In this document: in pieces, positions 10,801 through 20,568 of the stretch
Numbering within the stretch: the stretch's first letter is position 1
Layout: every line of letters starts with the position of its first letter
NCBI RefSeq assembly: GCF_039555335.1
Contig: NW_027305496.1
Location: forward strand, 1,027,001 to 1,091,000
Length of the DNA: 64,000 nucleotides
Source of the DNA: Amphiura filiformis
Taxonomy: Eukaryota > Echinodermata > Ophiuroidea > Amphilepidida > Amphiuridae
Direction: 5' to 3'
Made by a program: the position numbers and the translations under genes
Notes under the pieces: model-generated
Databases searched by the model: none
The model's input: the letters and a program-made list of their open reading frames with translations, nothing else
Told to the model about the DNA's origin: nothing

Positions 10801-13715
10801 AAAATGCAATAAAATATATCCACAGCAAACAGCAATCCTCGCTAATTATATAGTGTATTGCATTTCGAGTTAGTGTATTGGAAACACAACCTGGGGTTTA
10901 CCTGACAACAAATCGAATTTTCTTGTAATGGCAACACCATATGGGCTACTGATCATGCGCAAATCGTAGAATAGAAACTCTGCGGCAGGCTATGTCGTAG
11001 CTCATATCGTGTAAATGGTATGCTTAGCCTGAGTCGCTCGGCCTATCTCGAACAAAATCGCCATGCGTAACTGTTGAAAAACGAGAGGTTTCGCCGTCTA
11101 TCACGGCAATATTTGACACGAAGATATAGGGATGATAACGCTGTGCATCGTCATCTTTTGTTATCAAGCAGCAGTGGCAGCATCTCATATACTCTGACAA
11201 AAAATGAAAGAGAAAATCAGGAGGGCAAACCAAAAGAAAAGGGGCAAGGAGCACTTTACTCCAAAAATTCAGCCCGGTCATGGGCTAAAATACAAATACG
11301 CACGCACATTAAAAAGATAAAAACCCTTTCCATCCTGATAATGGTTGAAAATAGTGTCAAATACCAATTTTTGCGCGTTATACACACGCACATCATCTCA
11401 ATAACGCCTTTTTTGGAAGCTCGAAGACATACAGTTTGTATGTATTGTATGATGTATCTGTGTTTTTTTTCCGTCTATACCCCAACAATTTTATTTTGCC
11501 CCTCCCCCGACCAAAAAAGCTGGCTACGCCCCTGATACTAGTTGTTTAAACGTGACATAAATATGTCATCCTGGGAAGTTGTATTGCCTTCATAATTTTT
11601 TTTTTTTAATTATGATCCTAACATAAACTTACCTTAATATACCTCAAATTTTCGGGCAGAACTTGGACCTTCATCAGGACACTGGCAACACAAGACTTTT
11701 TTTTGTCATAAGTATGTACTTTTTTATTTTAAAATTACAATCATCAACGATATTGCCGGTGTTGTAAATCTACATCTAGGTACGCCCGTAGTTATAACAA
11801 ATGAGTATACGATAATATCTAAATTTGAAAAGAAAGAAAGAGCAGTTTATAAACCCCAAGTGACACAATTAAACAAGATAACAAATAAACACAAATCCCA
11901 ACCGGCACACAACCCAACTTGAAAAAAGCAAGAGAATATGCCGGCATGGGATTCGAACCCACGACATGGCGATTACCAGACGGACGCTCTATCCATCAAG
12001 CCACCACCTCCCACTGATAAACGATTGATAAAACTGGAACTAATGTGAGCAGTCGAGGTATACAATACACACAAACAAACATTACACAAGTACACAAGTA
12101 AATTTGGGTCAACATGTTTGTACACATAACTACCGTAAAACCCCGTCTACAAGCATATATAGTGTTTTTTTATAAAAACTTAATTAATTCGAAGCAAGCG
12201 TTAATATACCAATACAATAGATCGGTCTTAAAATAATACTTGTTTGTATATGCTTGGATCCGTAATTTATTTGCTCAAACTCCATAATGGCGACTGGATT
12301 AATATAGCTTTCATCAGAAGCACACTATATGCTTGTAGACGGGATTTTACGGTATTTTACAATTCTTTGTTTCAGGAATGTGACAAATGTCAAGTTTGAC
12401 ATATTACCCGATAATATCTTCGAGGAATTAACTTCATTGAAAGTACTGTAAGTGGTTTAAAATATATCATTAATATTCATGTTTTTCCTAGATTTAGGCC
12501 TGCTTAATGTGAATACTATAGTAGTGGACAATATAGGCCTATGAGCAGTGGCGGCGCCAGGATTTTTTTTTCGGGGGCATTAGGGGGCAAAGTGAATTTC
12601 GGGGGGGCAAAATCAACAAAGTTTGCGCAAAATTGCCGTAAAAAGTGGAAATTTTCGTAATTTTGGGTTTTTTCTGGGGGCCAACAGGGGTGGGGGTGGG
12701 GGAAAGAGTTCTGATTGCCATGCCCCCCCCCCCACCCCCCCGTGGCGCCGCCACTGCCTATGAGTATAGCATATTGCAGTTCTGGAACAGTCCTTCAAGG
12801 GACACTGGAGGTTCCGATACGTTACTAAACGATACAAATGAAAAGTCATTTAGGAATGTGTCAGAAAACTCTTTCATACACTACTGTTTATTATCTATTT
12901 ATAGTTTTTATTTTGATATTGACGGGTTCGGTTCAGCCTTACGTGTAACCCCTGTACTAAGAAACAAACAAACAAATAATACATTGGGGTATTTTATAAT
13001 GTTCTTTCTGCGCATGTTGTTCAGTACCTGAAAAAGGCTTACATCAATAGGAATTGTATGTCATTTTAAGTCTCTTCTCTTTAATTAATTCAGAATGTTA
13101 TGGGACAGTAAAAACATTGAATTTGAAGATGGCGTTTTCAATGGTTTACAAAACCTCGACACATTGTAAGTAATAAAACGACAGTCATTTTAACTACTGC
13201 ACGTTTTGTCCCTGTTGTTGCATTTGACCCTCTTCACTTTCATCCTACATCAGTTTTTATATCTTGTTCAAACCCTCTAAATTAATTGTGTCTTTCTCAT
13301 TTTTTTGTGGTTTTGTGTGCGTTAATGAGTCGATGTAGCAACGTTTGAACATTGTTTTTGTGGGACATGAGAGCACATCAGACGTACCAAATTGCATTCT
13401 GAATACGAGGAATGTCCTGATATCAAATAATTTTTATTTTGGTAAATTCTCGATATAATACAAATGTTATTGTTTATGGCAACTTATTAAAGATTGATAG
13501 TTTTGATATTAATGATATGTACAAACTTGAACGGTTTGTAGCTGGGAGGAAAAGTCGTCTATTATTTGAAATATTTGTCCTTTCGTATTAAAGATATAAC
13601 CCCCCCCCCACACACACAAAGGAATTTTTTGGGGAAATGTATAATCTTCAATTCGAAAGATCAACATCAAAAGTATTTGATATCAGAAGGAAATTCTACG
13701 TATTAAGAATGGGAT

Positions 13716-13814
<99 letters not shown>

Positions 13815-16302
13815 TTATTTATGTTTACAACTGTATTTGTTTAAACCACAGGGTTATTGTAAAAGGTGATCCACTAATTGAGCGTAACTCATATCTAAGA
13901 AAGAGCCATCTGGATTCACTTCCCAATCTGAATACAATGTGAGTAAGTGGGTTATCCACCTAGGTTTCATTATCATTGAGGTATAGGACTTTTTATTTTT
14001 TCGGAGAAGAGCAGGTAGGGCAACTACTTGATTATATTTCTACATGTTCATACTACATACTCTGAAATTTTTTGAAAATTCGCACGTGTCCGTTTTTTAA
14101 AATCACATTTGTGTTCCTAAAATGGGAGTTATAGCGCCCTCAACGGGCACTCTCTCCATAGGGCTACATGTAAAGACCAGTTATAGACAAATGGCCCTTA
14201 AATAAAACGGACTCTTTCTTTTTTCCTCAAATTTTGCATATGATGTAGATTTAACATCTTGAATGTAATGCAAGTGGTGTCGTTGCTGGTCTTCTAAATT
14301 CATTTATAAAATGTCCGTCCTAGACCAAGGTGTATCCCATTTTAATCTCATACACCCCTATGACCTAAGTCTCCAAACACGGAGTGTGAGTTTTAAAAGG
14401 GGTATCTTGAATGGGTGACTCCAGTTGCAATCTACACCCCCGGTAGATTCTTCCATATGAGGTTTATGGATTTCAACTGGAATACCCCAATAGCACTGTG
14501 CTTCATATTCCAAGTGTTAAGTACTGAAGTACCTTGAGTATTTAGAAAACAGTTTTATTTACAAGTGATTTTTGACAAATAAGAAAAGAACAGAAACAAA
14601 GTATCATCATTAAATGCGACTAAATTATAAGATTATCAAATCAGATTATGTGTCTACGAACTAGACCACTCCCACGGACTAGGAAAGCAACTTGTTGGTT
14701 GCTCCGTTTTGTAGGAACAACATGTGTGTGACGCAAAAGTCTGCAATAATCAAGTTGAGACAAAATAACAAGCACACACAAAAAAAAAAAAAAAAAAAAA
14801 GTAACAATTATAAAGTGACATAAAAAAGCTCACTTATAAAAGTGACATAAAAACAGCTCATAAGTTTTCGACCATGTATGAGATCGATTTTGGGATTTCA
14901 ACATAAGTTAATAAGTAGTTTGTAATAACGTAATTCTCAAAATTATCATAATATGCTTCTTTCATTACATTTTTTCATCAGCTACGTGGATGATCCAATG
15001 ATGTGCTGCGACGTCGAAAAGCCTGTCGCATGTATAAACCTAAAAGCCACGTACTCCATCTCAGAATGCGGACATTTACTGGGAACCACAACTTTTAAAT
15101 CAATCACATTCTTGCTTGGATTATCTGCTATAATCGAAAACATCATGGTCATCGCCCTCTACGTCTTCTTCAGGTACTTTAGCAGTGCTAATATACCGCA
15201 AGTGCAAAGCTTTCTCCTTACAAACCTGGCGACTGCGAACTTTTTGACGGGTCTGTACTTAATCATTATCGCTGGGAAAGATGCTGCCGTTGGTGATGCC
15301 TACCAAACGATCTCCAGAACTTGGCAATCTAGTTCTACTTGTCGAGCTGCCGGTTTTCTCGCTTTTCTTTCTTCTCAAGCATCCTTGATTTTGTTACTGC
15401 TATTAGGCATCGATCGCATCATGAGCCTTTTCGCGCCACTTCAGAAAAGACGTCTAAATACGAGATCAGCACACGGAAGTTCGGTCTTTGTTTGGTGTTT
15501 CTGTACAATATTAAGTATTATATTCATAAGTTTAGCAGGTCCAGAAGACAATAATGATTTTGGCTTGTCTGATGTCTGTTTTAGCCTTCCATACTTTGTC
15601 GAACCATTTGGATACTCTGTATCCATAGCCAATCAAACGGAAACTTCGATGGAGTTTTATCTTCCGGTTTTTAACCCTTACCATACTCCCAGTTGGAACT
15701 TCATTGCCACTTTCTTCTTCGGTTTAAATTTTATCTGCACCATCATTGTAGTCGTTATTTGGATTGGGATTACATACGGTGCCATCAAAAAGTATCGTGA
15801 CAATTTAGTCAAGTATTCGGATGAAATGAAATTGTGCATCAGATTGGCGCCAATGACAATCATTAATGTCGTCTGCTGGCTAGTCGTGATACTCATCGGA
15901 ATGTGGTCGCATAATACGGGGAACTTAGTCTCCAATAACATGCATTCGTGGTCGGTACTTTTTATAATGCCACTCAGCGCTAGCCTTAATCCAATCCTTT
16001 ACGCTGTAACAATCTATTTTACTGGACTGGAGACTAAGGATGCCGCCAATCCGCATGTAGACGAACAGTTCACAAGCGAGCATGGTTTGGTGAACACACC
16101 GCAAACGAATCTTGTCCCGGACGACGTAAATATAGAGCTAAACATGCAAAATGAGAGAGAGGCTTCGTATGTCCAAGATGGCGCCTGCAGCCAGCCGGAA
16201 GCCATTTACGCGGTAGTGGTTAGGAAATCACAACATGAAAACGGCTTTGATAATTTAAAAGAAGGATCTGCGTGTGGAGGCAAAGAAAACATTTACACCT
16301 AA
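4724..16302 (+). CDS. CUB-LDLa-LRR G-protein-coupled receptor (GRL101/relaxin-receptor-like), 5' incomplete
   Basis: Eleven exons join without a phase break: 4724-4865, 5739-5953, 6392-6505, 6881-6991, 7407-7533, 9415-9483, 10322-10402, 12376-12447, 13094-13165, 13852-13938, 14982-16302 (2411 nt, 802 residues plus a leading split codon). All junctions have AG acceptors and GT donors. Order: CUB, two LDL-receptor class A modules, Cys-rich LRR N-cap, five LRR exons, LRR C-cap, seven transmembrane helices, cytoplasmic tail. This is the plan of the snail receptor GRL101 and of the LDLa-LRR relaxin receptors, with a CUB added. By family it is a plasma-membrane receptor whose ectodomain binds a peptide or lipoprotein-like ligand and couples to G proteins; the ligand is unknown. 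The signal peptide must lie on an exon not found upstream. Domain identity is strong; orthology is not established. Confidence 0.88.
5739..5953 (+). CDS. Receptor exon: second half of CUB domain
   Basis: It starts one base after CACTTATAG (the last base of the split Ser codon) and ends in phase 1 before GTACGT. It reads [15 protein letters not shown] and ends [12 protein letters not shown], the strands that follow the CUB calcium-site region. The second CUB cysteine pair is absent, so this is a two-cysteine CUB. Confidence 0.82.
6392..6505 (+). CDS. Receptor exon: LDLa module 1
   Basis: A phase 1-1 exon (TTTCTAG acceptor, GTAAGG donor) encoding 38 residues with six cysteines in LDLa spacing: [16 protein letters not shown], then DMSDEQQC. 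The acidic D-C-x-D-x-S-D-E calcium cluster is intact. Confidence 0.9.
6881..6991 (+). CDS. Receptor exon: LDLa module 2
   Basis: A phase 1-1 exon (TTATTTTTAG acceptor, GTGGGT donor). Six cysteines: [21 protein letters not shown], then DGKDEVTC. The calcium cluster is DSCTDGKDE, slightly divergent (G in place of S in the SDE motif). Confidence 0.87.
7407..7533 (+). CDS. Receptor exon: LRR N-terminal cap
   Basis: A phase 1 to 2 exon (donor GTAAGT). It reads [19 protein letters not shown], the C-x3-C-x-C-x(n)-C pattern of a Cys-rich LRR N-cap, then runs into [10 protein letters not shown], the first half-repeat. It marks the switch from phase-1 modules to phase-2 LRR exons. Confidence 0.82.
7580..7920 (+). 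repeat. Intronic diverged repeat, copy 1
   Basis: Shares GCATCTTGCGAATGGTAGTG, TGGTTCTTGAGTTATG, AAGAG.GCTGAAACAACA and TTCGACC.ACAATACCT with 8795-9115, in the same order and orientation, in the intron between the LRR N-cap and LRR 1. Confidence 0.75.
8031..8480. repeat. Possible short TIR element between the two intronic repeats
   Basis: TATAAATGCGCTTTTATAAA at the left and its reverse complement at 8457-8478, continued by CACGTGA-like sequence on each side. No clear target duplication; tentative. Confidence 0.4.
8795..9115 (+). repeat. Intronic diverged repeat, copy 2
   Basis: Second copy of 7580-7920, clearly diverged by substitutions and short gaps. The element class is not recognised. 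Confidence 0.75.
9415..9483 (+). CDS. Receptor exon: LRR 1
   Basis: A phase 2-2 exon of 69 nt between TTTGCAG and GTAAGA. It encodes one leucine-rich repeat ending [10 protein letters not shown]. One LRR per phase-2 exon is the usual gene structure of LGR-type receptors. Confidence 0.8.
9790..9950 (+). repeat. Minisatellite of about 17 bp
   Basis: About nine degenerate copies of TTTTGGTCAAAAATGTGA. It sits in the intron before LRR 2. Confidence 0.85.
10322..10402 (+). CDS. Receptor exon: LRR 2
   Basis: A phase 2-2 exon of 81 nt between TTGTACAG and GTGAGT, encoding [19 protein letters not shown], a clear LRR with the I-P-x-x-x-F spacing. Confidence 0.83.
10455..11165 (+). repeat. Dispersed 0.7-kb repeat, uninterrupted copy
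   Basis: From TAATACTCCGTTGGTGAGCG to GACACGAAGATATAGGGATG. The same order occurs at 56240-56740 plus 58247-58455, where a transposon interrupts it. It lies in the intron between LRR 2 and LRR 3. Confidence 0.85.
11938..12012 (-). mobile_element. tRNA-like SINE head or decayed tRNA
   Basis: On the minus strand: TGGCTTGATGGATAGAGCG (A-box-like, D arm can pair), then GTGGGTTCGAATCCCAT (B box with a 5-bp T stem). The acceptor and anticodon stems do not pair, so it is not a functional tRNA. Confidence 0.5.
12131..12354. mobile_element. TIR element (TA-flanked MITE)
   Basis: TACCGTAAAACCCCGTCTAC at the left and its near inverted copy ending GGGATTTTACGGTA at the right, arms about 35 bp, 224 bp in all. 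TA flanks suggest a Tc1/mariner-type origin. It ends 21 bp before the LRR 3 exon. Confidence 0.75.
12376..12447 (+). CDS. Receptor exon: LRR 3
   Basis: A 72-nt (24-codon) phase 2-2 exon between TTTCAG and GTAAGT; it ends [16 protein letters not shown], a standard LRR. Confidence 0.85.
12546..12756. mobile_element. hAT-type MITE with 8-bp target duplication
   Basis: Terminal inverted repeats CAGTGGCGGCGCCA; the flanks repeat CCTATGAG at 12538-12545 and 12757-12764. 211 bp, with G and C runs inside. It sits in the receptor intron after LRR 3. Confidence 0.88.
13094..13165 (+). CDS. Receptor exon: LRR 4
   Basis: A 72-nt phase 2-2 exon between AATTCAG and GTAAGT; it ends [15 protein letters not shown]. 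Confidence 0.85.
13717..13814. repeat. (ATT)n microsatellite
   Basis: About 32 units, ending 37 bp before the LRR 5 exon. Confidence 0.95.
13852..13938 (+). CDS. Receptor exon: LRR 5
   Basis: An 87-nt phase 2-2 exon between AAACCACAG and GTGAGT; it ends [12 protein letters not shown]. It lies directly after a long ATT microsatellite in the intron. Confidence 0.8.
13940..14980. other. Intron before the 7TM exon
   Basis: No exon pattern seen. Contains a poly(A) run (14779-14800) and a short sequence near 14440-14510 (ggatttcaactggaatac) that recurs near 22740-22790. Confidence 0.5.
14982..16302 (+). CDS. Receptor exon: LRR C-cap, seven-transmembrane domain and tail
   Basis: Terminal exon of 439 residues after the acceptor TTTTTTCATCAG; an ATG at 14953 lies in the intron and is not the start. 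Numbered from the exon's first Tyr: Cys cap ([19 protein letters not shown]) 1-34; TM1 39-63; TM2 74-98; Cys120 at the head of TM3 with Cys199 in loop 2 for the conserved disulfide; D-R-I at 144-146; TM4 168-186; an NQT glycosylation site in loop 2; TM5 240-266; TM6 289-308; TM7 322-344 with NPILY at 336-340. TM2 reads [10 protein letters not shown], so Asn replaces the usual sodium-site Asp (2.50). The tail has a YAVV motif and ends NIYT. Confidence 0.93.
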
Positions 16303-16680
16303 ATTTCAGATAAAAATCAAGGATGACATTTCTTTATGCTTTATTATGACCAAGTAGTTGATGATCGCGCGGTATCCAACAGCTAACCTCCATAGCAAAT
16401 GTTACCTTATGCGTTCGCAGAAATCATGTCCTTGCTGTTCCCAAAATATGAATGCATCAGTATGGGACTGGAACTCCTAGCATTGATTCACATGCACTCT
16501 TGGCAGGACAAATTACATTGTTCGTATGCCTAAATTCCAAATGCCCAGTGGGAACAATGCATTATTATTCACTTTTGTGAGCATTTATACTTTTCGACGT
16601 CGAATACTAGATGCATGAAGTAGTCGTTATTCAATATATAACTACCAGTAATGTTTACCTAACGGATGTTTGTTGACATA

Positions 16681-16865
16681 TGTGACCGTACAGCACGAAT
16701 GAGCCGTAAATGTCCTCAATTGTATTCTGAGTTACAGTGTAAAATGGGCATGTAGCACCAAATTGAAATACCTCAATTTGGTATGCTACCTGTATGCCCA
16801 TTTTAACTGTAATACTCAGAATAAATTGAGGATATTTTACGGCTCATTCGTGCTGTACGGTCACA
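16681..16865. mobile_element. Foldback MITE, family P copy 1
   Basis: Almost entirely palindromic: TGTGACCGTACAGCACGAAT opens, its reverse complement closes, with about 85 bp in each arm. It lies in the 3' flank of the receptor gene. Confidence 0.88.
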
Positions 16866-16977
16866 TATACTCTGCGTTAAATATATTTTTTTATCAACAC
16901 GTATTCGTTATAAGTTTAAAACATAATAATTGAAATGGATTGAATAATGGAATAGAACAGTGGGAATGGATGCTTAA

Positions 16978-17323
16978 GGTGGTACTACACCTCTTGATAA
17001 ATTTTGTGACTAATTTTGCATTTTTCTCAAAAATAATAACTACACTCTGGTAACAAAAGTTATGTATATTATAGGGACAAGGAATCCAATTACTTCACTG
17101 AAATTTCAGTGATTCAAGATGGTTCATTATAATTAAGACATTCTAGCGGTACCTCTTTTCTTATCATAAATAACGTACCGCTTGTCTTGAGTCACTGAAA
17201 TTCCAGTGAAGCAACTGGATTCCTTGCCCCTATAATATACATACCTTTTGTTACCAGTGTGTTATTGTTTTGTGAGAAAAATGCTACAATAGCCACAAAT
17301 TTATCAAGGGGTGTAGTACCACC
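16978..17323. mobile_element. Foldback MITE with TTAA target site
   Basis: AGGTGGTACTACACC... at both ends in inverted orientation with TTAA at 16974-16977 and 17324-17327; long imperfect arms include GGGACAAGGAATCCA. TTAA sites fit piggyBac- or Kolobok-type transposases. Confidence 0.85.
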
Positions 17324-17408
17324 TTAAATACCTATTACAATATAATGACAGTAAAGGTGTATTAAAGTTGTTTGGACGCAGTTAATGGTGTATTAATTAT
17401 CATTCATA

Positions 17409-17558
17409 AATCGACTGTTCATTGGTAGAAGTGGGTAAGTGCAATAGCTGCCGTGTGTAGTTGCCATGTGAAGATGAGTACAATACAGTGTGCAAACTGC
17501 CAGATGTTTACAGGGCAGCTATTGCACTTACCCACTTCCGACACTGAGCAGTCGAAAT
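17409..17558. mobile_element. Short foldback element
   Basis: Arms GAAGTGGGTAAGTGCAATAG / CTATTGCACTTACCCACTTC with outer TCGACTG / CAGTCGA ends. Confidence 0.75.
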
Positions 17559-17989
17559 ACTTGCTGAGTTAACAGGTGCACGTCTCAGCTATGTTAGGTA
17601 GTGATGTATACCGGGAATGTATAGCGATGTTGAAATTCATTTTCAATGTTTGTAAAATTAACATCGAAGTGCATGCCTGCATTATTGTATTCAATTATAT
17701 GTAGTATTTATTCAACATAAATTTCATGTATATTACATACGACGTACTTAATATTTACGTTTGAGTGTTCAGATATAAGTACAATTATGACCGCGTTTCT
17801 TTACAAGTCATGTGTAGATATAAATTATGACAAACCTGAAAAGGTTATGCTACCCAGTGTTTAGACAAATATGGCTCTATCAGAAATAGAATTAAATCTC
17901 TGTTGGTACATAATAATGCAATAATCATTAAGACGATGTATCTTTTTCTTAAGTAGTATAAAATGACAGAGTAGTTAGTTTACTTTATA

Positions 17990-18193
17990 TGTGACCGTAC
18001 ACCACGAATGAGCCGTAAATGTCCTCAATTGTATACTGAGTTACAGTGTAAAATGGGCATGAAGGTCGTATTCATAGGTACCTCAATTTGGTGCTACGTG
18101 TACCTCATTTAATGAGATACACGTAGCACCAAATTGAAATACCTATGTATGAATATGACCTTTATGCCCATTTTACACTGTAACTCAGAATTC
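17990..18193. mobile_element. Foldback MITE, family P copy 2 (right end lost)
   Basis: Opens TGTGACCGTACACCACGAAT; the palindrome is complete in the middle (ACGTAGCACCAAATTGA) but stops at TAACTCAGAATTC. Confidence 0.8.
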
Positions 18194-18370
18194 TTTTTTG
18201 TATAACACTGGTGTTTTTTAAAGTGTTTCATAAATTCCTCCATTTCCCTGTCTCATTATAGAACATTAATTCGCATAGTAGGATAAGTCCTAAACAGGAG
18301 ATGACGTGCATATTTCGCTCGCACGCGAGCTTTTATTTTTGCTGTATTTGAAGGGATTTCAAAATATATT

Positions 18371-18959
18371 TGTGACCGTCCACGGCGAATGAGCCGTAAA
18401 TTCCTCCCCGGTCAATTTTGTTTTATTTCGTGTTAAAAAATAAACATCATAAACTTAAAAATGGTATATCATTTGACTTCAAACGATATCCAGAAGCGGG
18501 GTTATGGTTTGTTAAACTTTGCTCCTTCAACAAAATTATAGCTTTTTACGTTTTTACATGTGTCTCTTTTTCCACATTGCTGGCAATAAATATCAAACAG
18601 TCATAATTGGCGGTCATTTCAAATCATCCCCAAGTCAACGAGGTTTAAGAAAGTTCTCTCATTGTTGCTTGTTGGTTATGCATACCTGTACAAAATACAA
18701 TGCCTGGTAACCCACCACTTGAACAGGATTTAGCAAAAGCAAACAAAGACCAGAGCTATTAAAAGTTCTATAGCCATCTAAGGTAGAAGATTATTATCCA
18801 CTTCAACAATAGGATTATTGATTAGTTTTTGACTATCAAAATGGGTCTGATGTCGGGCCAGCTTAAGTTACCGATGAATACGACCTTCATACACATTTTA
18901 CACCATAACTCAGAATACAATTTAGGGAATTTACGGCTCATTTGTGCTGCCGGGTCACA
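18371..18959. mobile_element. Foldback MITE, family P copy 3 (longer interior)
   Basis: Opens TGTGACCGTCCACGGCGAAT and closes with the inverted end ...GCTGCCGGGTCACA; about 590 bp with a non-palindromic interior. It ends 11 bp beyond the CABIT stop codon and so covers that gene's 3' UTR. Confidence 0.8.
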
Positions 18960-18970
18960 TATTGCTTCAT

Positions 18971-20568
18971 TCAAAAGTATGATATGTTTTGGTCTGGATC
19001 ACCAGGCGTCCATGATCGTCCAATGACGACAACATCCTGATCATTATCAATATCATTCACCTTATCTACACCTGTTTCATCTAGACTTAAAACATCACTC
19101 GATTCTTCTTCAGCTGTATAGTTTTGATCGTCGCCCTCGCTACTGTGATTGGTCAAGTTCGGGTTTTCTTGCAATTCTGTACTCTTCACATGTGGATCAT
19201 TTGATGTTGACGTATCGTTATTTTGAACGTAATTGTCATCTTGATCTGGCTGTTTTGGAGATGATAAGAGGTCATGACTGTTCAGATTGGGATATATACT
19301 AATACTTTGCCGAGTTCCATCATCAGTTGGGTTTCCGTTTGTTGCCTTGGTTTCTTTGTCGGCATATTTATCATTTACTGTATGCATATCTTTTCCTTCG
19401 TGGCCTTGAGCTGCTTCCTTTGATTCTGAATCACTTGACTTCAACGTTGTATCACTGTTAACGAAACTTGCCGTTTGGCCTTTCTGTTTGAGAGGTGGCG
19501 AGTGGTCATTGTTCAGAGTAGAAGATACACATTGCCTATTGCTATTATCAGTGGGGTGTCCGTTTGTTGCCTGGATACTTTCGTCAGGTTGGTTATCATT
19601 CACTGAATACAGAACTTCTTCTTCACAGTCTTGAGCTGTTTTCGTCGAGTCTGGAGCATTCGATGTGAACTTGTTATTACTGTGAACGAAACTTGCCCTT
19701 TGATCTTGCTGTTTAGGAGACGATAAGAGGAGAGTATGTCGACTTGAGGATACGCCTTCATGCTTGTTATCTTGAATAGCTTGTCCGTTTGTAAGCTTGA
19801 TCTCTTCTTTAGCGTGACCATCATTTACTGCATATAAAACTCGTTCATCTTGCTCTTGAACTCTCCTCAATTCCTTTACGCTATTAGTATTGAGATCATT
19901 ACTTCGGCCTTTCTTCTTTACTGCAGCATACACAGGTTCTTTACTTGATTTGTTATCTTGGTGATTTTGAAAAATTTTATCAGGTTTACCAATTTGAGAC
20001 GGTTGGAGATCGCTACTCTTCGGACCTTTGTCTAACTCACAATTGTCCTTCGCATTATTAACTGGAACAGGTGGAACAATGACATCGCAGTTTCCAATAT
20101 CGCTATTGTTTTCTATATCAAGTCTGTCATTAACCTTGACTCTCCTCTCTACAACATCGTAAATCGGATCTTCAAAGGACCTTTGATCATTGTCTGAATG
20201 ACCTAGGTTGATATCGGCATCATCAACTACATTAGATATCACAGCTTCTCTTTCGGATTGTTCGTGTTGAAATTCAGCACCTGTTTTTGTTGCATCAGAT
20301 AACTCTACTAATTCACTTTTTGACCTTCCCTCGGTTACCGTACATGCCCCTTCCCTGATTGACGTCTCACCGGTTTCGGCATTACGATGACGGCGTTTTT
20401 GTAACTGATCAAGATCAGACTTGGATTCAATGGGCGTGTCTCTTTCTTGGCGTCGTTGGTTGAGTAACGTCTTAATGGAGACAGTCCGTGGAATTATTTC
20501 TTCATACAAGTCAACCTTTGACTTCCTTCTTGTCTTCCGAATTGTTGCAGAAGGATAAACCTTGATAT
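18971..20568 (-). CDS. CABIT gene exon 5: disordered tail with three tandem repeats
   Basis: The acceptor TTTTACATTCCAG ends at 20569; the exon encodes residues 215-745 and a stop at 18971-18973. Motifs in whole-protein numbering: YEEI at 235-238, PIYDVV (Y350), PPVPV at 379-383, PVYAAV (Y427), VLYAVND (Y459) and VLYSVND (Y534). Three degenerate tandem repeats of about 75 residues lie near 455-530, 531-605 and 606-682. Each carries a VND word, an ATNG/LTNG word, a SPKQ or LKQK segment and a SFV or NYV word. Repeats 1 and 2 keep the Tyr; repeat 3 has His (MHTVND). Composition is D/N/S/Q rich with no hydrophobic core. Confidence 0.85.

Noticed and set aside
11074..11535. 153-codon frame in the receptor intron
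   Set aside because: It runs across the end of a dispersed repeat into unrelated sequence and shows no domain.
11938..12012. Functional tRNA gene
   Set aside because: A and B boxes are present but acceptor and anticodon stems do not pair; the same applies at 24075, 54885 and 59990.
12539..13031. Pro/Gly-rich frames
   Set aside because: They arise from the G and C runs of the hAT-type MITE at 12546-12756.
14953..14981. ATG at 14953 as start of an intronless GPCR
   Set aside because: The TTTTTTCATCAG acceptor at 14981 and phase-2 continuity with five LRR exons show these bases are intron.
18971..20509. Stand-alone 512-residue gene
   Set aside because: The supposed Met is TTG (Leu 234); the frame continues upstream to a splice acceptor and joins four earlier exons.
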